Below are positions 44,905 to 53,771 of a stretch of 64,000 nucleotides of DNA, in pieces. Below the pieces are notes generated by a model, which saw only the letters and a program-made list of their open reading frames with translations, had not been told where the DNA came from and made no database searches. How positions within the stretch are numbered: the first letter of the stretch is position 1; the number at the start of each line of letters is the position of its first letter. Location: positions 1-64,000 of the forward strand of contig CAZKQW010000003.1 of NCBI GenBank assembly GCA_964555055.1, given 5' to 3'. The position numbers and the translations under genes were made by a program. This stretch comes from GCA-016699445 sp964555055 (lineage in GTDB: Bacteria > UBA10199 > JACPAL01 > GCA-016699445).

Positions 44905-45144
44905 ATGACACGAATTGAGAATTTCATGATCGTCTCAATGTGTTTTCAATTTTTTTCATTCATCCTGTTATTCATTATCATAGGGGTCCAACGTCGCATG
45001 GTAGATCGCATTCGACATGAGGTCGAAAGGACCCAAATTTTATTGGAAGAGGAATTAGAGGATTTACGCCCTTTACCTAAGATGCGATCGATCCATAACA
45101 CACTACACAAGAAATATTTCGAATCTCGCCAAGCGCCATCCTAA
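44905..45144 (+). CDS. small single-pass membrane protein
   Basis: This 79-residue protein has one TM segment (MIVSMCFQFFSFILLFIIIG) and a charged cytoplasmic tail with a short coiled-coil-like part (RIRHEVERTQILLEEELEDL). I recognise no family. Start codons at 44905 and 44926 are both possible. It lies 3 bases from the end of the convergent atpC gene. Confidence 0.5.
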   Translation: MTRIENFMIVSMCFQFFSFILLFIIIGVQRRMVDRIRHEVERTQILLEEELEDLRPLPKMRSIHNTLHKKYFESRQAPS

Positions 45145-45147
45145 AGC

Positions 45148-45405
45148 TTAATTCTCTTTGACGGAATCCGCCATGACCGTGATGCGGTTATTGCAGACTT
45201 CCGCAAAACCGCCATTCACTTCGAGGGACTTAGATTGATTACCTTGATAATAGACCAAGCGGCCCGATCCTAAGGCTGTGATTAAGGTTGTATGACCTGG
45301 CAGGACTCCGAATTCACCTTGCGCGCCCGGAGCCACGAGTTCGTCGATCTCCACGGAGACGATGGGCTTTTCGGGAGTCACGATATCTAAATGCATTTTA
45401 GCCAT
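45148..45405 (-). CDS. atpC: ATP synthase epsilon subunit, short form
   Basis: Epsilon joins the F1 rotor and can inhibit ATP hydrolysis through its C-terminal helices. This 85-residue product has only the N-terminal beta-sandwich: MHLDIVTPEKPI, APGAQGEFGVLPGHTTLITA, SLEVNGGFAEVCNNRITVMA. The normal length is about 130-140; the alpha-helical domain is entirely missing, and the stop is followed at once by the next gene, so this is not an edge effect. It is the last gene of the atp operon, 8 bases after atpD. Confidence 0.93.
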   Translation of the reverse strand: MAKMHLDIVTPEKPIVSVEIDELVAPGAQGEFGVLPGHTTLITALGSGRLVYYQGNQSKSLEVNGGFAEVCNNRITVMADSVKEN

Positions 45406-45413
45406 GGGAATCC

Positions 45414-46829
45414 TTAAGCCGCGAGCTTCTTAGCTTTTTCAATGGCTTCTTCGATCGTGCCAACGAGATAGAAAGCTTGTTCGGGCAGATCGTCATGCTT
45501 GCCTTCGATGATTTCACGGAAACCTCGGATCGTATCCGAGACCTTCACAAATTTTCCTTCGATGCCGGTGAATTGGGCAGCGACGAAGAAAGGTTGCGAA
45601 AGGAACTTCTGGATCTTACGGGCTCGGGCGACGATAAGCTTATCGTCTTCCGAGAGCTCGTCCATTCCTAAGATGGCGATGATATCTTGAAGATCTTTGT
45701 AACGCTGAAGGATTTTTTGGACGTCACGCGCGACTTTGTAATGTTCCTCGCCGACAACTTGAGGTGAAAGGATGCGGGACGTCGAGTCGAGTGGGTCAAC
45801 CGCCGGGTAAATCCCCAACTCCGCGATTTGACGGGAAAGGACGGTCGTCGCGTCTAAGTGCGAGAACGTGGTCGCTGGGGCGGGATCGGTCAAGTCGTCG
45901 GCCGGCACGTAAATGGCTTGGACGGAGGTGATCGAACCTTTTGTGGTCGACGTGATTCTTTCCTGCAATTGCCCTAAATCCGTTGAAAGCGTGGGCTGGT
46001 AACCGACGGCGGAAGGTATACGGCCCAAGAGAGCCGACACTTCCGAGCCCGCTTGGGTGAATCGGAAAATGTTGTCGATGAACAGGAGCACGTCCTGTTG
46101 CTCCTCGTCGCGGAAATACTCGGCGACCGTCAGAGCGGAAAGGGCCACGCGGGCGCGAGCTCCCGGGGGCTCGTTCATTTGCCCGTAGACGAGGGCGGCT
46201 TTTTCAATGACCCCCGAGTCCTTCATTTCATGCCAAAGGTCATTTCCTTCGCGCGTTCTTTCACCGACGCCCGCGAATACCGAGAAACCACCGTGCTGCG
46301 TAGCGACGTTGTTGATGAGCTCCATAATCAAAACGGTCTTACCAACGCCCGCGCCGCCGAAAAGGCCGATCTTACCACCTTTCGCATACGGGGCGAGAAG
46401 GTCGACAACTTTGATACCGGTTTCGAACATTTCGACCTTCGTGCTCTGCTCCAAAAAGCTCGGGGCTTGGCGGTGGATCGGGTACGCTTTTTTGTTGGTT
46501 AAGGGGCCGGCTTCGTCCACAGGCGCTCCGACGACGTTCACGATACGCCCTAAAACTTCGCGGCCGACTGGCATTTGAATGGGCTTGCCAGTGTTGATGG
46601 CCTCAGCGCCTCTGACTAAGCCGTCTGTGCTGTCCATGGCGATGCAGCGGACTGTATTTTCTCCCAAATGCTGGGCGACTTCGACGATGAGATTCCAAGG
46701 CTCGTTATTGATGGAAGCATTGGTAATCTTCAAGGCCGTGTAAAGAGGGGGGAGATCCGACGAGGGGAACTGGACGTCGATGACGGGTCCGATGACCTGC
46801 GTGATTTTTCCTGAGTTATTAGTCTCCAT
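45414..46829 (-). CDS. atpD: ATP synthase subunit beta
   Basis: This catalytic F1 subunit has 471 residues. Walker A is GGAGVGKTVLIMELI; the catalytic Glu lies in GVGERTREGNDLW; the DELSEDDKLIV segment is the DELSEED motif of the lever. N-terminal GKITQVIGPVIDVQFP is typical. It is flanked by atpG and atpC. Confidence 0.98.
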   Translation of the reverse strand: METNNSGKITQVIGPVIDVQFPSSDLPPLYTALKITNASINNEPWNLIVEVAQHLGENTVRCIAMDSTDGLVRGAEAINTGKPIQMPVGREVLGRIVNVVGAPVDEAGPLTNKKAYPIHRQAPSFLEQSTKVEMFETGIKVVDLLAPYAKGGKIGLFGGAGVGKTVLIMELINNVATQHGGFSVFAGVGERTREGNDLWHEMKDSGVIEKAALVYGQMNEPPGARARVALSALTVAEYFRDEEQQDVLLFIDNIFRFTQAGSEVSALLGRIPSAVGYQPTLSTDLGQLQERITSTTKGSITSVQAIYVPADDLTDPAPATTFSHLDATTVLSRQIAELGIYPAVDPLDSTSRILSPQVVGEEHYKVARDVQKILQRYKDLQDIIAILGMDELSEDDKLIVARARKIQKFLSQPFFVAAQFTGIEGKFVKVSDTIRGFREIIEGKHDDLPEQAFYLVGTIEEAIEKAKKLAA

Positions 46830-46840
46830 AAGAATCTCCT

Positions 46841-47719
46841 TTATTTTAAGGCCTCAGCGCCGTTGACGATGTCCATGAGCTCGGTCGTGATCGCGGCTTG
46901 TCGCAAACGGTTCATTTGAAGGGTTAAATCGTAAATCATGTCGCTTGAATTGCTCGTGGCGTTATCCATGGCGACCATGCGCGCACCATATTCTCCCGCA
47001 ATTGATTCGAGAAAAGCTCGCCGAATCATGATAGCCAAAGAACGTGGGATCAAATCATTTAAGACTTCGGTTCGCGAGGGTTCGTAGATATGCTCGGGTA
47101 AATATGCGTTGTCTGTCGTGGTCGTTCCGAACTCGAACGGGAGCACTTTTTCGATCCTTATTTCCTGTGAAATAGCCGAACGGAAATAATTATAAACCAG
47201 ATAAAACTCGTCGAAGCGCCCTTCCTGATAGCCCTTAATCAAGTCCTGAGCCATTTCGAGGGCTTTTTCGAATGGCACGTCCTCCGGCATCCCCGTGAGG
47301 AATTGATCCGGCTCTTTTTTACGGGCGCGAAAATAATCACGTCCTCTGCGTCCAGAAATCGTGATCTTGATTTCTGGAATGATCAGGCTTTTTTCTTTCA
47401 AGACATGGTCGATTCGACGAAGCAGATTCCCATTGAAACCTCCGCACAGCCCGCGGTCGGACGTAATGATTAAAAACTCTGCGGCCTTCACATCCTCTCT
47501 TTTTTGCAAAAGAGGATGTCCCTTCTTTTCGTCTTCCGACATCAAATGGAAGAGGCTTGAAAGAACCTCTTGCATCTTGTTGGAATAAGGACGCGCGTTA
47601 ATTAGCCGTGTTTGGGCGCGGCGCAACTTGGCCGCCGAAACCATTTTCATGGCTTTGGTGATCTTTTGGGTGTTCTTCACCGAGCCAATTCTTTTTCGAA
47701 TCGTCTTGAGCGTCGCCAT
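46841..47719 (-). CDS. atpG: ATP synthase subunit gamma
   Basis: The central shaft subunit has 292 residues. The coiled-coil ends are present: TLKTIRKRIGSVKNTQKITK and MKMVSAAKLRRAQ at the N-terminus, and NSSDMIYDLTLQMNRLRQAA at the C-terminus, with the conserved ITSDRGLCGGFN in the middle. It rotates inside the alpha-beta ring. It is between atpA and atpD with gaps of 6 and 11 bases. Confidence 0.97.
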   Translation of the reverse strand: MATLKTIRKRIGSVKNTQKITKAMKMVSAAKLRRAQTRLINARPYSNKMQEVLSSLFHLMSEDEKKGHPLLQKREDVKAAEFLIITSDRGLCGGFNGNLLRRIDHVLKEKSLIIPEIKITISGRRGRDYFRARKKEPDQFLTGMPEDVPFEKALEMAQDLIKGYQEGRFDEFYLVYNYFRSAISQEIRIEKVLPFEFGTTTTDNAYLPEHIYEPSRTEVLNDLIPRSLAIMIRRAFLESIAGEYGARMVAMDNATSNSSDMIYDLTLQMNRLRQAAITTELMDIVNGAEALK

Positions 47720-47725
47720 AAATTG

Positions 47726-49234
47726 TTAAACCGCAAATCCTTGTTTGAATTCATCTAGGGCCGCATTCACCTTCTTCTTCAAGTCATCGTCGAGAGCCTT
47801 TTTCTTATCCAAATCTGCCAGAATTTCCTTATGCTTATTGTGCATGAAATTAATCATTTCCCCCAAGAACTGCTGTACCTTCTCAGTGGGGATCGAATCG
47901 ACGAAACCGTTGGTGGCGGCATACACAGACAAAACTTGGTCGTACACGGAGAGGGGTTGGTATTGTCCCTGCTTTAAGATTTCAACGAGACGCGCACCGC
48001 GATTGAGCTGGGCTTGGGTCGCTTTGTCCAAATCACTGCCGAATTGGGCGAAGGCGGCGAGTTCGCGGTATTGGGCGAGTTCGAGGCGTAAGGTTCCGGC
48101 GACTTGCTTCATCGCCTTGATCTGGGCGTTACCGCCGACGCGGGACACGGAAAGACCGACGTTCACGGCAGGCCGAACACCGGCATAGAAGAGATCCGTT
48201 TCGAGGTAGATCTGTCCGTCCGTGATCGAGATGACGTTCGTGGGGATGTAGGCCGAGACGTCGCCCGCCTGGGTTTCGATAATCGGCAAGGCGGTCAAAG
48301 AACCGGCGCCACGGGCGTCCGAAAGCTTTGCCGCGCGCTCCAACAAACGCGAGTGGAGATAAAAGACGTCTCCAGGAAAGGCTTCACGACCCGGAGGACG
48401 ACGGAGCAATAATGATAATTGTCGGTAAGATACAGCGTGCTTGGAAAGATCGTCATAAATGATCAAAGCGTGGCGGCCGGAATCGCGAAAATGCTCGGCC
48501 ATAGTGACGCCGGAATAAGGAGCTAAGAATTGCAAGGGCGCGGGATCCGACGCGTTGGCCGCGATGATGGTTGTGTATTCCATGGCGCCGAAGCTCTTCA
48601 GCTTGTCCATCACTTGAGCGACGGTGGATTGCTTTTGCCCGATAGCGACATAGAAGCAGTAAACGTCCTTCCCCTTTTGATTGATGATGGTGTCGATCGC
48701 GATGGCTGTTTTTCCCGTCTGGCGGTCACCAATGATCAGCTCGCGCTGACCACGACCGATCGGAATCATGGCGTCAATAGCCTTAATTCCGGTCTGCATG
48801 GGCTCATGGACGCTCTTCCGGTCGACGATGCCGGGGGCCTTGATTTCGATCTTACGCGTATCTTTGGTATTTAAGGCTCCGAGACCGTCGATGGGCTCAC
48901 CGAGAGCGTTGACGACGCGACCCATGAGGGCCTCGCCGACCGGCACTTCGGCGATTTTTTTAGTGCGACGAACTTGATCGCCTTCCTTGATCTTGGAATC
49001 GGAACCCATGACGGCGATACCGACGTTATCCTCTTCGAGGTTCAATACCATGCCGCGGACGCCGTCGCTGAATTCGACCAACTCCCCCGCCATGGCGTTA
49101 TCCAAGCCGTAGACGCGAGCAATACCGTCACCCACCGAGAGGACAGTGCCCGTCTCCGCAATATCGATCTTCTTCCCAAAATCCTTGATTTGCTTCTTCA
49201 GTATTTCGCTGATTTCTTCGGCCTTGATTTCCAT
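47726..49234 (-). CDS. atpA: ATP synthase subunit alpha
   Basis: This non-catalytic nucleotide-binding subunit has 502 residues. Walker A is GDRQTGKTAIAIDTIINQKG; the signature PGREAFPGDVFYLHSRLLER and the arginine-finger region VGLSVSRVGGNAQIKAMKQ are intact. It starts MEIKAEEISEILKKQIKDF, standard for the family. It is nine bases downstream of atpH. Confidence 0.98.
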   Translation of the reverse strand: MEIKAEEISEILKKQIKDFGKKIDIAETGTVLSVGDGIARVYGLDNAMAGELVEFSDGVRGMVLNLEEDNVGIAVMGSDSKIKEGDQVRRTKKIAEVPVGEALMGRVVNALGEPIDGLGALNTKDTRKIEIKAPGIVDRKSVHEPMQTGIKAIDAMIPIGRGQRELIIGDRQTGKTAIAIDTIINQKGKDVYCFYVAIGQKQSTVAQVMDKLKSFGAMEYTTIIAANASDPAPLQFLAPYSGVTMAEHFRDSGRHALIIYDDLSKHAVSYRQLSLLLRRPPGREAFPGDVFYLHSRLLERAAKLSDARGAGSLTALPIIETQAGDVSAYIPTNVISITDGQIYLETDLFYAGVRPAVNVGLSVSRVGGNAQIKAMKQVAGTLRLELAQYRELAAFAQFGSDLDKATQAQLNRGARLVEILKQGQYQPLSVYDQVLSVYAATNGFVDSIPTEKVQQFLGEMINFMHNKHKEILADLDKKKALDDDLKKKVNAALDEFKQGFAV

Positions 49235-49243
49235 AATGTCTCC

Positions 49244-49804
49244 TTAGACTTCGCTGCGCAGCATTTTTTCCTTGAGAAGCTCCAGTTCCCGCTTCACCGA
49301 ACCATCGTAAATGGTGGTGCCTACTTTAATGATCATCCCACCAATCATGTCGGTCTTGATGGAGCCGCTGGCCACGACCTTCTTCTTCAATTTTTCTTCC
49401 AAAAGTTTTTCAACTCGATTCAAAGATTCTTGGGAGGGTGTGGAGCTTTGTTGGAGCTCAACGCGCACGATTCCGATGTGTTCATCCCGGTAACGTACAA
49501 ATTCCTTCAGGATCCGCGACAGATTCTCCACCCGGTCCTTTTTGACGAGCAGAAGGAGGAAATTCTGGATTAAAGGGTGTAAGCCCAATCGATCCGAAAT
49601 TTCGGAGGTGGCCCCTAAACGGCCGTTATAATCCAACAAATCATTTCCTAAAACCGCGAATGTTTCAGGAACCTCTTGTTCCAATTGGGCGAGCGTTTGC
49701 ACGTCCTGGTAAAACTTATCCAAGACGTTTTCCTCCTTGGCCAAGTTAAAAAGTGACCTTGCGTAACGCCTGGAGAGAGAACCGCCTGACACTCCTGCGC
49801 TCAT
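49244..49804 (-). CDS. atpH: ATP synthase subunit delta
   Basis: This 186-residue stalk subunit (OSCP homologue) joins the b subunits to the top of F1. The N-terminal LSRRYARSLFNLAKEENV and the C-terminal VVASGSIKTDMIGGMIIKVG with YDGSVKRELELLKEKM are typical. Its ATG overlaps the atpF stop by 4 bases. Confidence 0.95.
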   Translation of the reverse strand: MSAGVSGGSLSRRYARSLFNLAKEENVLDKFYQDVQTLAQLEQEVPETFAVLGNDLLDYNGRLGATSEISDRLGLHPLIQNFLLLLVKKDRVENLSRILKEFVRYRDEHIGIVRVELQQSSTPSQESLNRVEKLLEEKLKKKVVASGSIKTDMIGGMIIKVGTTIYDGSVKRELELLKEKMLRSEV

Positions 49805-50304
49805 GCCGTCTCCTTTTGAAGCACGTTCAAGTAGTGTTCCGTCATTTTTTGTTGGTCCGCGGCATTTATGTTGTTCTTGATGAGGTCTTGAGCCAAGTGG
49901 AATGCCAAGGTCACGGCTTCCTTTTTCAAGGTTTCCTTAGCCCGGGTGATTTCTTGTTGGGCGATTTGCTGGGCTTCTTGCTGCATCCGGGCCGATAAAG
50001 CCTCGGATTCTTCAATGATCCTCTTCTTCTCGAGCTCGCCTTCCTCTTCGAGGGTCTTCACCATCTTCGAGACTTCCCTCTCCAATTCGCGCACGCGCTC
50101 TTGTAGGGTATCATTGAGCTTTTTGGCTTCCTCGAATTGTTTTTGCGACTCCTCGATGTTACTACGAATCATCTGGCTACGGAGCCTCCAAAAATCCGCC
50201 AAAGGTTTCCGCAGGAAATAAAAAAGGAGGCCGGAAAAAACAAAAAAATTAATGAGCTTCCAATGCATTCCAGAGGAAAGAAAGAGATTTTCGCCGCCGT
50301 GCAT
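49801..50304 (-). CDS. atpF: ATP synthase subunit b
   Basis: This 167-residue peripheral stalk subunit has an N-terminal TM (LINFFVFSGLLFYFLRKPL) followed by a long charged coiled coil. It follows the b'-type gene directly and overlaps atpH by 4 bases. The presence of two different b genes means a heterodimeric stalk, as in deltaproteobacteria and phototrophs. Confidence 0.93.
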   Translation of the reverse strand: MHGGENLFLSSGMHWKLINFFVFSGLLFYFLRKPLADFWRLRSQMIRSNIEESQKQFEEAKKLNDTLQERVRELEREVSKMVKTLEEEGELEKKRIIEESEALSARMQQEAQQIAQQEITRAKETLKKEAVTLAFHLAQDLIKNNINAADQQKMTEHYLNVLQKETA

Positions 50305-50736
50305 TTAAATCTCCCTTTCTAGGATTTTCGATGTGATGTTTTTGGCCAGTTCCTTGGAATAAGTACGAAGCGACTCCTCGGCCTTTTTCGATTCGGCAGC
50401 TATTTTCGTCCTGACTTCTTCAAGCTTCTGATCGACGTCAGAGCGGATTTTCTTCAATAAGTCTTCGCGAAACCTTTCGCCGATCTCCATCTTTTCGACC
50501 TTCTTACGGATACCTGAAAGTCGAGCTTGTTCCATTTTCTTTTCACAGAGTGCCGTCATTTCCTGGGTTTCCCTAGCGAGCTTTTCCGCAGTTTCGCGAG
50601 ATCCTGAAGACCGCCTCTTCCTTTCTTCAATAATCCTAAGAGACGGCTTGAATACGGTGAAATGTAGAACGCCAAAGGCGATGAAGAACAAAATCCATTG
50701 GTAAATCAGAGTTATGTTAGGCGCTAAGTCGATCAC
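50305..50736 (-). CDS. atpF': ATP synthase subunit b'
   Basis: The GTG start at 50736 is chosen because AGGG stands upstream and it gives a standard N-terminus; 143 residues result. It has one TM (LIYQWILFFIAFGVLHFTVF) then KPSLRIIEERKRRSSGSRET and a coiled coil. This is the first gene of the F1/stalk operon b'-b-delta-alpha-gamma-beta-epsilon. The genes for the a and c subunits are not in the window. Confidence 0.9.
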   Translation of the reverse strand: MIDLAPNITLIYQWILFFIAFGVLHFTVFKPSLRIIEERKRRSSGSRETAEKLARETQEMTALCEKKMEQARLSGIRKKVEKMEIGERFREDLLKKIRSDVDQKLEEVRTKIAAESKKAEESLRTYSKELAKNITSKILEREI

Positions 50737-50807
50737 AAGATCCCTATCTTTTAAGAGTCGCGGCGCGGCTAACATGTGACCTGGAGGCTGTCAAGAACTC
50801 GACAAAA

Positions 50808-50840
50808 AAGGCCCTTTATGGGGTTTCCATAAAGGGCCTT
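50808..50840 (-). terminator. rho-independent terminator after the bactofilin gene
   Basis: AAGGCCCTTTATGG and CCATAAAGGGCCTT form a perfect 14-bp stem with a five-base loop. Read on the minus strand the stem is followed by a run of T, so it ends the bactofilin transcript and separates it from the atp operon. Confidence 0.9.
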
Positions 50841-50876
50841 GGTTAAAACGAGTGCTGTAGCTAGTGCCGGACGAGC

Positions 50877-51290
50877 TTAGATCGTCGCGGACTTAGCGCT
50901 ATCGATGGAGTGGACCGTAGCGTTTTTACCCATGCTGCAGCTTCCTTCGAAGATGACGCCTTCGTCGATCACCAGTGTTTGGGCGATAATATCGCCGCGG
51001 ACGATGGCGGGTGTATGCATTTCGATGCGGTCCTTGGCTTTGATCGTGCCCTTGATCTCTCCGTGGACGATAACCGAACCTACGTCGATTTTTCCTTCGA
51101 TGATAGCTCCTTCACCGATGATGATGGTGCCTTCCGAGAAAATCTCGCCGATGAATTTTCCGTTGATGCGGACGGTGCCTTCAAAGGTTAATTTCCCTTC
51201 AAATTCGCAACCTTTTTCGAGCAAACCACTGATGGGTCCGCTACCCGTTGGGATTTCTCTTAACGCGACTCCTGTTTTTTCGCCGAACAT
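50877..51290 (-). CDS. bactofilin
   Basis: This 137-residue cytoskeletal protein forms filaments. The core is a right-handed beta-helix with regular repeats: CEFEGKLTFEGTVRINGKFI, GTIIIGEGAIIEGKIDVGSV, DIIAQTLVIDEGVIFEGSCS. The ends are short and polar. In Myxococcus, bactofilins position the ParABS segregation machinery, and here the gene lies directly downstream of parB, separated by 26 bases. Other known roles are in cell shape and stalk growth. Confidence 0.93.
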   Translation of the reverse strand: MFGEKTGVALREIPTGSGPISGLLEKGCEFEGKLTFEGTVRINGKFIGEIFSEGTIIIGEGAIIEGKIDVGSVIVHGEIKGTIKAKDRIEMHTPAIVRGDIIAQTLVIDEGVIFEGSCSMGKNATVHSIDSAKSATI

Positions 51291-51316
51291 AACCCCCTCC
51301 TTAAATAGTGATGGTT

Positions 51317-52225
51317 TTAGTTTTGACTTGTGAGTGTAGTATAAATTCTATCTAAGTCGCTATCAGAATAATACTCGATGACGATTTTTCCTTTTTTCCC
51401 CGAAGGCACCAATTTGACCTGGGTGCCCAAGCGACGCCTTAATTCATCCAAGATATGAACCAATGCCGGAGGCAAACCCGCCCCTTGATGAATGCCTTTG
51501 GCGGCTTTTTTAGCTTTGAGCCTCGCTTCGAGTTCCCGGACGGACCAGCCTTCCTTAATGATCTGCTCTGCGAAATAAAGCTGCCTTTCGATTTCGGGAA
51601 GGCTTAAGAGGGCGCGCGCGTGGCCTTCCGAGATTTGGCCGGATTGGAGCATGACCCGAATCGCTTGAGGAAGTTTTAAGAGTCGAAGGGTGTTCGCGAC
51701 GGTTGTCCTTTCTTTGCCTAATTTCTGGGCTACTTGCTCTTGAGTGTATCCAAATTTTTCGATCAACTCTTCGTAACCCATGGCTTCCTCAATCGAGTCC
51801 AAGTCTTCTCGTTGAATGTTTTCGATCAAGGCGAGTTCCAGGGTTTCCTTCGCATCAGCTTCCTTAATAATAGCGGGAATATCCGATAAACCGGCTTGAA
51901 GGGAGGCGCGGTAACGCCGTTCCCCCGAGATAATCTCGTATTTCCCATTCTTTCTCACGACGAGAATAGGCTGCAAAATGCCCTTCCCACGGATGGAATG
52001 GGCCAGCTCCGATATTTTTTCGTCGTCGAAATATTTTCTGGGTTGATCCCGATTAGGTGTGATTTGGGAAAGCGGAATCATACGGTAGCCATTTCCTTCC
52101 CCCGTAACGGATATGGTAGGCGCTGATTTGAGTGTTTGTGGTACAGACTCGAGTTTTGCGGGAACATTCGTCGTGTTGATTAGAGACGATAGCCCCCGTC
52201 CGAGCCCTTTTCGTTGGGCTTCCAT
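51317..52225 (-). CDS. parB: chromosome-partitioning protein ParB
   Basis: This 302-residue CTP-dependent clamp loads at parS and spreads along DNA. It begins with the ParA-stimulating GLGRGLSSLI; the CTP-binding motif GERRYRAS and ENIQREDL are conserved; the helix-turn-helix is YTQEQVAQKLGKERTTVANT; the C-terminal dimer domain ends VIEYYSDSDLDRIY. Two perfect parS sites lie 1-1.3 kb upstream. It is 39 bases after parA. Confidence 0.97.
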   Translation of the reverse strand: MEAQRKGLGRGLSSLINTTNVPAKLESVPQTLKSAPTISVTGEGNGYRMIPLSQITPNRDQPRKYFDDEKISELAHSIRGKGILQPILVVRKNGKYEIISGERRYRASLQAGLSDIPAIIKEADAKETLELALIENIQREDLDSIEEAMGYEELIEKFGYTQEQVAQKLGKERTTVANTLRLLKLPQAIRVMLQSGQISEGHARALLSLPEIERQLYFAEQIIKEGWSVRELEARLKAKKAAKGIHQGAGLPPALVHILDELRRRLGTQVKLVPSGKKGKIVIEYYSDSDLDRIYTTLTSQN

Positions 52226-52264
52226 GCATTCCCTCCCTTTAAGTTAACAAGCTTACGCGAAAAA

Positions 52265-53062
52265 CTAAGCGACGCTCCCTAGGCGTTGCTGTCTTTCTTC
52301 CAAACGACTTAAAAATTCTTGGGCCAATTGTAAGTAGCTTTCGGCCCCTTTCGACTTCACATCATAAAGTAACACGGGTTTCCCATGGCTCGGAGCCTCG
52401 GAAAGGCGGATATTCCGCGGGATCACTGTTTTGAATACCGTCTCCTCGAAGTGCGCCCGAAGCTCATGCTCCACGTCATGGGCCAAGTTATTGCGAGCAT
52501 CATACATAGTGATCAAAATGCCTAAGATCTCGAGCGAAGGATTGAGGTTCTGTTGGACCAACGCAACCGTCCTCATCAAATCCGAAATACCTTCCAGCGC
52601 ATAATATTCGGCTTGAACTGGCACGACGAGGTAGTGGGAAGCCACAAGGAGGTTGAGCGTGAGTAATCCTAAAGAGGGAGGCGAATCGATCAAGATGAAA
52701 TCGTATTGGCTATGATAGGGAGCGAGCGCTTTTTTTAAGGCGTGCTCTCTTTGTTCGAAAGAGACGAGTTCCACTTCGGCTCCTACGAGATCGGTCGCCG
52801 CGGGAATAATCTCTAAGTAAGGTAGGGCCGTTTTTTGAGGCATTAAAGGAGTAGCGGCATCTTGATTAAGAATAAGATTGTAACTATTTGATTCAATTAA
52901 GTTTTTTTGAATGCCTAAGCCGCTTGACGCGTTGGATTGCGGATCAAAGTCGATCAGTAAGACACGTTTTTCAGCGGCTGCTAAAGAAGCGCTTAAGTTA
53001 ATGGTAGAAGTGGTCTTGCCCACTCCCCCTTTTTGGTTACAGAGTCCTATAATTTCGGCCAT
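52265..53062 (-). CDS. parA: chromosome-partitioning ATPase ParA
   Basis: This 265-residue Walker-type ATPase (Soj family) has the deviant Walker A NQKGGVGKTTSTINLSASLA with the signature Lys, and switch motifs VLLIDFDPQSNASSGLG and FILIDSPPSLGLLTLNLLVA. It drives segregation of ParB-bound origins on the nucleoid. It starts MAEIIGL; no large leader occurs, as in chromosomal forms. Confidence 0.97.
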   Translation of the reverse strand: MAEIIGLCNQKGGVGKTTSTINLSASLAAAEKRVLLIDFDPQSNASSGLGIQKNLIESNSYNLILNQDAATPLMPQKTALPYLEIIPAATDLVGAEVELVSFEQREHALKKALAPYHSQYDFILIDSPPSLGLLTLNLLVASHYLVVPVQAEYYALEGISDLMRTVALVQQNLNPSLEILGILITMYDARNNLAHDVEHELRAHFEETVFKTVIPRNIRLSEAPSHGKPVLLYDVKSKGAESYLQLAQEFLSRLEERQQRLGSVA

Positions 53063-53123
53063 TTAAATGAAATTCCTTTGAAGTGAATGATTTATAAGCT
53101 CGAAGAAGTTTCTTAGCAAGAAG

Positions 53124-53139
53124 TGTTTCACGTGAAACA
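53124..53139. promoter_or_regulatory. parS: parS site 1
   Basis: TGTTTCACGTGAAACA is a perfect match to the 16-bp palindromic ParB-binding site. It overlaps the rsmG stop codon and lies 61 bases before parA. Confidence 0.97.
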
Positions 53140-53769
53140 TTTGTTTTTTGTTGCCCAAACAATTTTTCGCTTTTCCTTAGAAGGAAGCTGGTACGTTTTG
53201 CTCTCAAAAGAAGTAAGGCCATGTTCAGGCAAAAGACGTTGTGCTTCTCTAATTTCTTCTTCTGCCTTTTCACCTTTAAGGGTCACTAAAAACCCCCCAG
53301 GCTTAACATGAGGAGCGCCGATTTTCATAAAATGTTCGAGAGATGAGAAGGCTCTTGAGATGACAAAGTCAAACTGGTTGATAGGCTCTTTATTAGATAA
53401 TGTTTGGTTCAGCACTTCCGTGTTCTTTAAAGAAAGAGCGCGGATCACTGTTTTCATAAAAGCGCACTTTTTTTGAATAGATTCTGCGAGTATCAGGTCT
53501 ATTTCAGGAAAAACAATTTTTAAAGCAAGGCCGGGGAGTCCATTCCCCGCCCCTATGTCGAGAAATGTTTCACGTGAAACATTTCGAAAAGCTTCCGCTT
53601 CAAAGAAATAAGCGAAAGCTAAAGAATCTAAAAAATGAAGCTCGTTGATCTCCGAAGGTTTAGTAAAAGAGGTAAGATTTATTTTCGAATTCCACTTTAA
53701 AAGAAGATCGAGATAGACGTGAAATTCTTTCTTATGGGTGTCGAAAAGAGCCTGGGGTAAAATGAACAC
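53128..53769 (-). CDS. rsmG: 16S rRNA (guanine-527-N7)-methyltransferase
   Basis: RsmG (GidB) makes m7G527 in the 530 loop of 16S rRNA; its loss gives low-level streptomycin resistance. The 213-residue protein has KINLTSFTKPSEINELHFLD, the SAM loop DIGAGNGLPGLALKIV and the late motif SRAFSSLEHFMK. A parS site is embedded in codons encoding NVSRETFLDI. It follows mnmG by 2 bases. Confidence 0.96.
   Translation of the reverse strand: MFILPQALFDTHKKEFHVYLDLLLKWNSKINLTSFTKPSEINELHFLDSLAFAYFFEAEAFRNVSRETFLDIGAGNGLPGLALKIVFPEIDLILAESIQKKCAFMKTVIRALSLKNTEVLNQTLSNKEPINQFDFVISRAFSSLEHFMKIGAPHVKPGGFLVTLKGEKAEEEIREAQRLLPEHGLTSFESKTYQLPSKEKRKIVWATKNKCFT
53566..53581. promoter_or_regulatory. parS: parS site 2, inside rsmG
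   Basis: A second exact TGTTTCACGTGAAACA lies within the rsmG coding sequence, 426 bases from the first. Such intragenic parS sites near parAB are common because the site fits the codons NVSRET. Confidence 0.97.
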
Positions 53770-53771
53770 AG

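Noticed and set aside
47488..47520. Inverted repeat inside atpG (ACATCCTCT type)
   Set aside because: It encodes residues (HPLLQKREDVK) that match ordinary gamma subunits, so it is not an inserted element.
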